Origin: an uncultured Collinsella sp.
Lineage (GTDB): Bacteria > Actinomycetota > Coriobacteriia > Coriobacteriales > Coriobacteriaceae
Direction of reading: 5' to 3'
NCBI GenBank assembly: GCA_900550785.1
Contig: URTL01000060.1
Coordinates: 1 to 10,753, forward strand
DNA length: 10,753 nt
The position numbers and the translations under genes are program-made. The notes below the pieces were generated by a model. The model saw only the letters and a program-made list of their open reading frames with translations, was not told where the DNA came from and did not search any database. The number at the start of each line of letters is the position of its first letter. The first letter of the stretch is position 1. Below, piece after piece: positions 1 through 3,610 of this stretch.

Positions 1-1
1 C

Positions 2-526
2 ATGGTCTCGTGGCTTGCCGTCGAGCGCGTGCACACCGGTCGCCCCACGCTGGTGGGCGCCAGCACCGGTCTGGTTGCGGGCCTTGTGGTGGTCACGCCG
101 GGCGCGGGCTTTGTCGAGCCGTGGGCGGCGCTGGTCATGGGCCTGATCGTATCTCCCGTCTGCTACCTGGCCATCAGCCATCTTAAGACCAAATTTGGCT
201 ACGACGATGCGCTCGACGCGTTTGGCTGCCACGGCATCGGCGGCATCCTGGGCGGCGTGCTCACGGGGCTGTTCTGCGTGCCGGAGCTCTCGTGGACCGG
301 TAAGGGCGGCCTGTTCTACACGGGCGATGTCTCGCTGCTCATCTCGCAGATTTTGGGCATTGTGGTGACGGTCGCTATTGTACTGGTGCTCGACTTGGTG
401 ATCGCCGCGGTGGTCAAGGCGCTGTTCCACGGCAGACTGCGCGTGGACGAGGCCGATGAGGCGCTGGGCATGGATGCGAGTCAGCATGGCGAGAGCGCTT
501 ATCCCTCGTTCTCCGGACTCGATTAG
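2..526 (+). CDS. amt: Ammonium transporter, C-terminal part (5' end outside window)
   Basis: The visible 174 residues are the last part of an Amt/MEP/Rh-family ammonium channel, an inner-membrane trimer that conducts ammonium into the cell. The frame is open at the left edge, so the first Met seen is internal. Three or four hydrophobic segments are visible (about residues 18-35, 42-60, 76-95 and 110-140 of the fragment). The signature DALDAFGCHGIGGILGG carries His77 of the fragment, matching the second pore histidine (His318 of E. coli AmtB). The cytoplasmic tail, with LRVDEADEALGMD followed by SQHGESAYP, is the conserved segment that contacts PII proteins. A PII gene lies 207 nt downstream in the same direction, the classic amtB-glnK pairing. 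The family call is secure; the substrate is inferred from the family. Confidence 0.95.
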   Translation: MVSWLAVERVHTGRPTLVGASTGLVAGLVVVTPGAGFVEPWAALVMGLIVSPVCYLAISHLKTKFGYDDALDAFGCHGIGGILGGVLTGLFCVPELSWTGKGGLFYTGDVSLLISQILGIVVTVAIVLVLDLVIAAVVKALFHGRLRVDEADEALGMDASQHGESAYPSFSGLD

Positions 527-530
527 CAGC

Positions 531-623
531 TTCCCCAAGCACCGCACCTTGCCGTTCAATCGTCGCTCACGTACTTAAGTACGCTTCGCTCCTCTTTCAC
601 GGCAATCTGCGGCACTTGGGAAA
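531..623. repeat. 93-nt imperfect inverted repeat between amt and the PII gene
   Basis: The outer arms at 531-555 and 599-623 match as reverse complements at 20 of 25 positions. The centre holds the perfect 14-nt palindrome CGTACTTAAGTACG at 570-583. The transcript could fold into one long hairpin a few bases after the amt stop. It could be an intergenic palindromic (REP/BIME-like) element, or a processing or attenuation site that sets the amt:PII ratio. No U-tract follows, so a standard terminator is not supported. Confidence 0.7.
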
Positions 624-690
624 CCTGCTAAGACCAGTCAGTTGAACTTTTTGATTTCTGAGGTTGGTTTGCGGCACCTGGGAAACCCGC
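608..690 (+). repeat. 21-nt direct repeat, two copies (608-628 and 670-690)
   Basis: Both copies follow the pattern TGCGGCAC-Y-TGGGAAACC-Y-GC and differ only at the two pyrimidine positions. The first copy is also part of the right arm of the 93-nt inverted repeat, so the second looks like a stray half-copy of that element left upstream of the PII gene. Function unknown. Confidence 0.6.
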
Positions 691-733
691 GTCTCATGTA
701 AAGGGATACGTTGATTATTGAGAGGAATTCATT

Positions 734-1072
734 ATGAAAAAGATCACGGCTATCGTGCGCCAGGAAAAGCTTGAGGTTCTTAAAGATGCGCTGTTTGCTG
801 CCGATGTTCGCGGCATGACTATCAACCAGGTGCAGGGCTGCGGTGCACAGCATGGCTGGAAGGAATACGCGCGCGGCAACGAGTTACTTGTCAACACGAT
901 CCCTAAGGTACAGTTCACCCTTATTTGCGCCGATGAGCACGTCGATGGCATTGTCGACATCATCTGCAACGCCGCTCGCACCGGAGCCGTCGGCGATGGC
1001 AAGATCTGGGTCGAGCCGGTCGAGGAAGTCATCCGCATCCGTACCGGCGAACGCGGCCCCGCTGCGGTGTAG
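734..1072 (+). CDS. glnK: PII nitrogen regulatory protein (GlnK/GlnB family) without Tyr51
   Basis: At 112 aa this is exactly the usual PII length. PII is a trimeric sensor of ATP/ADP and 2-oxoglutarate that gates the Amt channel and other nitrogen targets. Visible motifs are the N-terminal MKKITAIVR strand, the nucleotide-site Gly37 and Gln39, the T-loop at about 37-55, Lys58 in IPKV, and the C-terminal signature GDGKIWVEPVEEVIRIRTGE with Arg101 and Arg103. The T-loop is atypical: where E. coli GlnB has RGAEY with Tyr51, this protein has RGNEL, so residue 51 is Leu and residue 49 is Asn. Uridylylation or adenylylation at Tyr51, and phosphorylation at Ser49, are therefore not possible, and control by ligands alone is inferred. 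The start is supported by GAGAGG at 720-725, 8 nt upstream. The gene is probably co-transcribed with amt. The exact paralogue name (GlnK rather than GlnB) rests on the amt linkage. Confidence 0.93.
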   Translation: MKKITAIVRQEKLEVLKDALFAADVRGMTINQVQGCGAQHGWKEYARGNELLVNTIPKVQFTLICADEHVDGIVDIICNAARTGAVGDGKIWVEPVEEVIRIRTGERGPAAV

Positions 1073-1088
1073 GACAATCTTTCGCCTG

Positions 1089-1118
1089 ACGGGCGCGCCT
1101 CTCTTGGGGCGCGCCCGT
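1089..1118 (+). terminator. Intrinsic-type terminator after the PII gene
   Basis: ACGGGCGCGCC at 1089-1099 pairs perfectly with GGCGCGCCCGT at 1108-1118: an 11-bp, almost all-GC stem with an 8-nt loop, 17 nt after the PII stop. The following tract (TCTCGTCT) is pyrimidine-rich but not a pure T run. Confidence 0.8.
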
Positions 1119-1131
1119 TCTCGTCTACAAT
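1104..1131 (+). promoter_or_regulatory. Candidate promoter of the HAD phosphatase gene
   Basis: TACAAT at 1126-1131 matches the -10 consensus at five of six positions. It lies 16 nt after TTGGGG (1104-1109), a weak -35 inside the preceding terminator. Transcription would start near 1138, giving a very short leader before the AGGAG at 1145-1149. Confidence 0.4.
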
Positions 1132-1153
1132 ATCGTGCAGACGAAGGAGAGGC

Positions 1154-2017
1154 ATGCCCATGATCAAGATGTTTGCGAGTGACTTAGACGGAACACTGCT
1201 GAACGCCCTGCACGAAGCAGATGGGACCATCCGCCGTGCCATTCGCGAGCTGACCGAGGCTGGCCTGCATGTGGTTCCTGCGACCGGGCGCTCGACGTTG
1301 CCGATCGGCGAACATGGCTTTACGGGGCTGGCGCTCGATGCCTGCTGCTCTAACGGCTCCATTGTGCGCGACAGTCATGGCGAGGTGCTCAAGACCTGGA
1401 CCATCGATCCGCAGATCACCGAGGAGCTGCTCAAGGAGTTCCCGGACATTTGCTTTGATTGCTCCACGCCCGATGGCATGTTCTCGAGCGGCTCGTTCGA
1501 GATGCATCAGGCGGGCTTTAAAAAGGACAGTCCTATCAAGCGCATCGTGATGCGCGGCATGCGTGCACGTGGCGGGTATCACGAGGAACAGTATTTCGAC
1601 CAGTCGATCGGTGACATTCTGCGCCACGATGTGTGCAAGATCAACTGCCGTGTGATCTCGCCCGAGCTGGAGCGCGACCTTAAGGCGTATTTGGCCGAGC
1701 GCTCGGACCGCGTGGTCAACGCGCCGTTTGACCCGGTGATGTTTGAGATCACGGATGTGGCATGCAACAAGGGCGAGAGCGTGGCCTGGCTGGCGGGCTA
1801 CTACGGCATTGCCGAGGATGAGGTCGCGGTTTACGGAGACGGCGGCAACGACATCGCCATGCTCAAACGCTTCCGCCACAGCTACGCGACCAAAAACGCA
1901 AGCGATGCCGCCAAGGCCGCCGCGAGCGCAACTATCGGCAGTTGCATGGTCCACGCCGTCCCCAAACACATGCTCGCCACCATGCGCAAGCAAAACTCTC
2001 GCACCGTCATCGAATAA
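1154..2017 (+). CDS. Cof-type HAD-IIB family phosphatase
   Basis: This 287-aa protein has every HAD-superfamily catalytic motif. Motif I is DLDGTL (nucleophile Asp10, general acid Asp12). Motif II is ATGRS at 43-47. Motif III is Lys206 in CNKGESV. Motif IV is GDGGNDIAML at 228-237 (Asp229 and Asp233 for Mg2+). The insert of about 110 residues between motifs II and III is the C2B cap typical of Cof/YidA-type enzymes, which dephosphorylate sugar phosphates or similar small metabolites; the substrate cannot be read from sequence. It is probably cytoplasmic, with no signal peptide. Two starts are possible: ATG 1154, 4 nt after AGGAG, and ATG 1160, 10 nt after it; the protein then begins MPMIK or MIK. 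It is probably a single-gene unit with its own promoter and a hairpin immediately after the stop. Confidence 0.93.
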   Translation: MPMIKMFASDLDGTLLNALHEADGTIRRAIRELTEAGLHVVPATGRSTLPIGEHGFTGLALDACCSNGSIVRDSHGEVLKTWTIDPQITEELLKEFPDICFDCSTPDGMFSSGSFEMHQAGFKKDSPIKRIVMRGMRARGGYHEEQYFDQSIGDILRHDVCKINCRVISPELERDLKAYLAERSDRVVNAPFDPVMFEITDVACNKGESVAWLAGYYGIAEDEVAVYGDGGNDIAMLKRFRHSYATKNASDAAKAAASATIGSCMVHAVPKHMLATMRKQNSRTVIE

Positions 2018-2046
2018 TGTGACAAAGGGACAGTCCCTTTGTCACA
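2018..2046. repeat. Perfect palindromic repeat, copy 1 (also likely terminator of the HAD gene)
   Basis: TGTGACAAAGGGAC (2018-2031) and its exact complement GTCCCTTTGTCACA (2033-2046) surround one base. The hairpin begins on the base after the HAD stop codon. A second copy in the opposite sense lies at 2766-2799. No T run follows, so termination, if any, depends on the stem. Confidence 0.85.
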
Positions 2047-2100
2047 TGGGAGATGCCGGCTTTTGGCGTATAGGACTGTTACGCTTTCGCCACCAACAAA

Positions 2101-2299
2101 TTTCGAGTTATTCGGCCTGTCGGAGGTCGTTAAATGGCTAAAGATGCCCTCGCAGGAACATTCATACCTCTAACGGTGTTTGATTCGGTGACGTAAGTGC
2201 GCAAATGGGCATGTATGCGCTCAAATAAGGACAAAAACTCTCAGATAATCCCGGTGGTGCATTTATGCAGAACCAGCAGCGTGGCCGAATAACTCGAAA
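2101..2299. repeat. 17-bp perfect inverted repeats bounding a 199-nt unit
   Basis: TTTCGAGTTATTCGGCC at 2101-2117 is exactly reverse-complemented at 2283-2299, with 165 nt between. The arms are too far apart for a simple hairpin terminator and look like the ends of a small non-autonomous element or of a structured RNA. No flanking target duplication is obvious. The interior holds only the 20-codon ORF at 2134-2196. Confidence 0.6.
2134..2196 (+). CDS. Possible 20-aa peptide with a strong ribosome binding site
   Basis: The ORF encodes MAKDALAGTFIPLTVFDSVT. GGAGGT at 2122-2127 sits 6 nt before the ATG, an optimal arrangement that is the only argument for translation. No family is recognised, and the peptide has no clear membrane segment. 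It lies wholly inside the 199-nt unit bounded by the 17-bp inverted repeats. It could be a leader peptide, a small regulatory peptide or the degraded start of a lost gene. Chance cannot be excluded at this length. Confidence 0.25.
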   Translation: MAKDALAGTFIPLTVFDSVT

Positions 2300-2325
2300 A
2301 ATGTAGGTAGCAGTTCGGCGACAAG

Positions 2326-2366
2326 CTCGGGTATGGCAAAGGAACTGCTCCTTCGCCATGCCCGAG
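2326..2366. other. Strong 18-bp hairpin upstream of the toxin-like gene
   Basis: The arms 2326-2343 and 2349-2366 pair over 18 positions with one G-U and one A-C exception and a 5-nt loop. It could end rightward transcription before the toxin-like locus or shape an RNA. The following bases are only mildly T-rich (TTCCGATCTTCT). Confidence 0.6.
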
Positions 2367-2378
2367 TTCCGATCTTCT

Positions 2379-2404
2379 GATATGCGAACAAACATTCGCA
2401 TATC
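2379..2404. promoter_or_regulatory. LexA-like operator: 10-bp inverted repeat
   Basis: GATATGCGAA (2379-2388) and TTCGCATATC (2395-2404) are exact reverse complements around CAAACA. The core CGAACAAACATTCG differs by one base from the Gram-positive/actinobacterial LexA pattern CGAAC-N4-GTTCG. It overlaps the possible -35 TTCGCA (2395-2400) of the toxin-like gene, where a bound repressor would block transcription. The inverted repeat is certain; LexA as its protein is inference. Confidence 0.45.
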
Positions 2405-2424
2405 TAACTGCGCTTTGATAGAAT
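2395..2424 (+). promoter_or_regulatory. Candidate promoter of the toxin-like gene
   Basis: TAGAAT at 2419-2424 matches the -10 consensus at five of six positions. TTCGCA at 2395-2400 is a plausible -35 with an 18-nt spacer. The start would be near 2431, giving a leader of about 58 nt and a message of about 200 nt ending at the hairpin 2596-2628. Confidence 0.4.
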
Positions 2425-2462
2425 TGATACTGTTGGCGGCAGTTCCATGTGCCGGGCAGCGC

Positions 2463-2480
2463 CCTCCATCTGATGGGAGG
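2463..2480 (+). promoter_or_regulatory. Anti-Shine-Dalgarno hairpin masking the toxin-like gene's RBS
   Basis: CCTCC at 2463-2467 can pair with GGAGG at 2476-2480 of the ribosome binding site, with an 8-nt loop. The SD is therefore strong but self-sequestered, a device common in type I toxin mRNAs. Confidence 0.45.
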
Positions 2481-2488
2481 TGATGCCC

Positions 2489-2614
2489 ATGACCGATTTG
2501 ATTGATTTCGTGAGACTTCTGACCGCTTTGGTCTCGTTCTCCACGGCGCTCGTCGGGCTTTCCGAGGCACTCAAGCAACGTTCGAAGCAACGTAAAAGGG
2601 GTCGCCGCCGCTAA
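2489..2614 (+). CDS. 41-aa hydrophobic, basic-tailed peptide; candidate type I toxin
   Basis: The protein is MTDLIDFVRLLTALVSFSTA followed by LVGLSEALKQRSKQRKRGRRR. Residues 4-28 form one hydrophobic, probably membrane-inserting helix; residues 29-41 contain nine Lys/Arg and no acidic residue. This size and charge plan resembles type I toxins of the Fst/Ldr/TxpA kind, which damage the membrane, but no specific family is recognised. The start is ATG 2489, 6 nt after a near-perfect SD (GGGAGGTG, 2475-2482); ATG 2483 overlaps the SD and is less likely. The stop codon (2612-2614) lies in the loop of the hairpin 2596-2628, so the message ends with the gene. A convergent minus-strand promoter at 2683-2711 would make an RNA complementary to the 3' end. 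The coding region has two copies (2572-2580, 2584-2592) of a repeat whose third copy is in that RNA. Toxicity is inferred, not shown. Confidence 0.6.
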   Translation: MTDLIDFVRLLTALVSFSTALVGLSEALKQRSKQRKRGRRR

Positions 2615-2641
2615 GGCGTTGACCCCTTAATCCAAGCAACG
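2572..2641 (+). repeat. AAGCAACG direct repeats linking toxin-like mRNA and antisense RNA
   Basis: CAAGCAACG occurs at 2572-2580 and 2633-2641, and GAAGCAACG at 2584-2592. The first two copies are in the 41-aa reading frame; the third lies beyond the shared hairpin, mostly in the unpaired linker of the predicted minus-strand RNA. That RNA therefore carries CGTTGCTTG, able to pair in trans with the message outside the terminator, like the direct repeats of the enterococcal par (fst/RNAII) locus. Confidence 0.55.
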
Positions 2642-2676
2642 GCGCTGCCCAGCTTTCCAGAACTTGGGCTGCCGTC
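2593..2676 (-). ncRNA. Predicted ~84-nt antisense RNA, candidate antitoxin
   Basis: The promoter at 2683-2711 would start this RNA near 2676. It would open directly with a hairpin (2675-2671 pairing with 2643-2639, and 2669-2665 with 2651-2647), pass a short unpaired linker carrying TTGCTTGG, and end at the terminator hairpin 2628-2596 with its T run. Two stem-loops joined by a linker is the layout of RNAII, the antitoxin of the Fst system. It overlaps the last 22 bases of the toxin-like ORF in antisense and carries the complement of the repeat found twice inside it. The existence, ends and function of the RNA are inferred from promoter, hairpins and repeat complementarity. Confidence 0.45.
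2596..2628. terminator. Bidirectional terminator shared by two convergent transcripts
   Basis: AAGGGGTC (2596-2603) pairs with GACCCCTT (2621-2628). After a G-U pair and one mismatch, CGCC-type bases 2606-2609 pair with 2615-2618, leaving a GCTAA loop. Read leftward, the stem is followed by TTTT (2597-2594), a good terminator tail. Read rightward, the T run is only two bases. It would end both the toxin-like mRNA and the antisense RNA. Confidence 0.65.
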
Positions 2677-2682
2677 GACACT

Positions 2683-2711
2683 ATTCTACCCACGAATGAC
2701 ATTTTGAACAA
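2683..2711 (-). promoter_or_regulatory. Minus-strand promoter for the antisense RNA
   Basis: On the minus strand, TTGTTC (2711-2706) and TAGAAT (2688-2683) are separated by exactly 17 nt. The -10 matches five of six consensus positions, the -35 three of six. It points left, toward the toxin-like gene. Confidence 0.45.
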
Positions 2712-2765
2712 TCGGCAATGCCGCTCCAAAAGCCAGGCACAACTGGCACAACCTAGGCGGTCGCT

Positions 2766-2799
2766 GAATGTGACAAAGGGACTGCCCTTTGTCACATTC
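2766..2799. repeat. Palindromic repeat, copy 2, opposite orientation to copy 1
   Basis: GAATGTGACAAAGGG (2766-2780) is exactly complementary to 2785-2799 around ACTG. Compared with the reverse complement of the copy at 2018-2046, it is identical over the shared core except for one deleted T in the centre. The two copies bracket the accessory stretch 2047-2765. Confidence 0.85.
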
Positions 2800-2824
2800 C
2801 AAATATTGCCTTTACGTGTTGATA

Positions 2825-2867
2825 CACACGGTGTGCAATAATACTCGCACTGTGCAATAGCGCACAG
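2825..2867. promoter_or_regulatory. Candidate TetR operator/promoter region
   Basis: The region holds two palindromes, CACACGGTGTG (2825-2835) and CTGTGCAATAGCGCACAG (2850-2867), and a 9-nt direct repeat TGTGCAATA at 2832-2840 and 2851-2859. It is AT-richer than its surroundings, and a -35-like TTGATA sits at 2819-2824. Just upstream of a TetR gene, autorepression is the natural reading. The exact -10 is unclear. Confidence 0.45.
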
Positions 2868-2888
2868 GCTGAGTAACAAGGAGGACGC

Positions 2889-3599
2889 TTGTCCCAGCTC
2901 GAGAAATGCGATCGCCGGTCCCTTCGCTCGCAGCGCGCCCTTCGCCAGGCGCTTGCCAGCGAGCTTGCCGAAAGCGGCGACCTTTCGCGCATTAACGTCG
3001 CGTCGCTCACCGAGCGCGCCGGTCTTACGCGTCGAACGTTCTATTCGCACTACCGCGATATCCCCGACTTTATCAGTCAGATCGAGGACGGCCTGCTTGC
3101 CGAGATTCGCGAGCGGGTGGAGCTTATCACCGCAGCTCAATTACCCGATCTTTACCGCAACATCGACGAGCTCGAGCCGGCACCCGGTTCGGTTGAGCTG
3201 CTTCGCTATCTTGCGGCTAATCGCGACCTTATCGGGGCCCTACTGGGTCCGGGCGGCGACCCCGCCTTTATTAAAAAGATCATCGATACCGCACGCGAGG
3301 CCGTGGTGCCGCGTGCACAGACGGGCATCTTGGGCCTGGCACTGGGCACCTTCTTTGACTACTACGTTACCTATGTCGTGAGTGCCGAGGTCGGCCTGAT
3401 TCAGCGCTGGTTTGAGCGTGGGCTCACCGAATCGCCCGAGACCATGGCGCGCATTATGACGGTTATCGCCTTTGTGCGCCCCGGCGACCTGTATGGCCAA
3501 CCCATCGATATCAACGTGCCGGAATACGGCATGAAGCTATTGAATCTGCAGCTCGAGGACGCGGTCGACACCACCGCAACCGTCGAGTCCAACAACTAA
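2889..3599 (+). CDS. TetR/AcrR family transcriptional regulator (TTG start)
   Basis: This 236-aa protein has an N-terminal TetR DNA-binding domain. The helix-turn-helix is at about 34-56 (NVASLTERAGLTRRTFYSHY), with the usual FYxHY ending. The C-terminal ligand/dimer region has LLRYLAANRDLIGALLGPGG at 104-123, reminiscent of the DhaS-like TetR C-terminal domain. The only start with a ribosome binding site is TTG 2889, 4 nt after AAGGAGG (2878-2884); no usable ATG lies near the N-terminus. The gene ends 11 nt before the giant activator gene and is almost certainly co-transcribed with it, so it likely senses a metabolite linked to that enzyme and controls the operon. The effector is not predictable from the sequence. 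Confidence 0.88.
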   Translation: MSQLEKCDRRSLRSQRALRQALASELAESGDLSRINVASLTERAGLTRRTFYSHYRDIPDFISQIEDGLLAEIRERVELITAAQLPDLYRNIDELEPAPGSVELLRYLAANRDLIGALLGPGGDPAFIKKIIDTAREAVVPRAQTGILGLALGTFFDYYVTYVVSAEVGLIQRWFERGLTESPETMARIMTVIAFVRPGDLYGQPIDINVPEYGMKLLNLQLEDAVDTTATVESNN

Positions 3600-3610
3600 G
3601 AGGAGAGACA

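Noticed and set aside
1184..1993. 269-codon open frame opposite the HAD phosphatase
   Set aside because: The plus strand carries all four HAD motifs, whereas this frame is rich in His/Ala/Val without motifs.
2241..2590. Minus-strand frames over the toxin-like locus
   Set aside because: They have no SD, a Cys/Pro/Arg-rich composition and no family resemblance. The plus-strand 41-aa frame has the strong SD and coherent terminator.
2566..2645. Short AAGCAACG repeats considered as a CRISPR array
   Set aside because: The units are only 8-9 nt, spacing is irregular (12 and 49 nt), and two copies lie inside a coding frame; no cas genes are present.
2571..3140. 189-codon minus-strand frame across the TetR promoter region
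   Set aside because: It runs antisense through the TetR coding region and through a palindromic repeat, with no start signal or motif.
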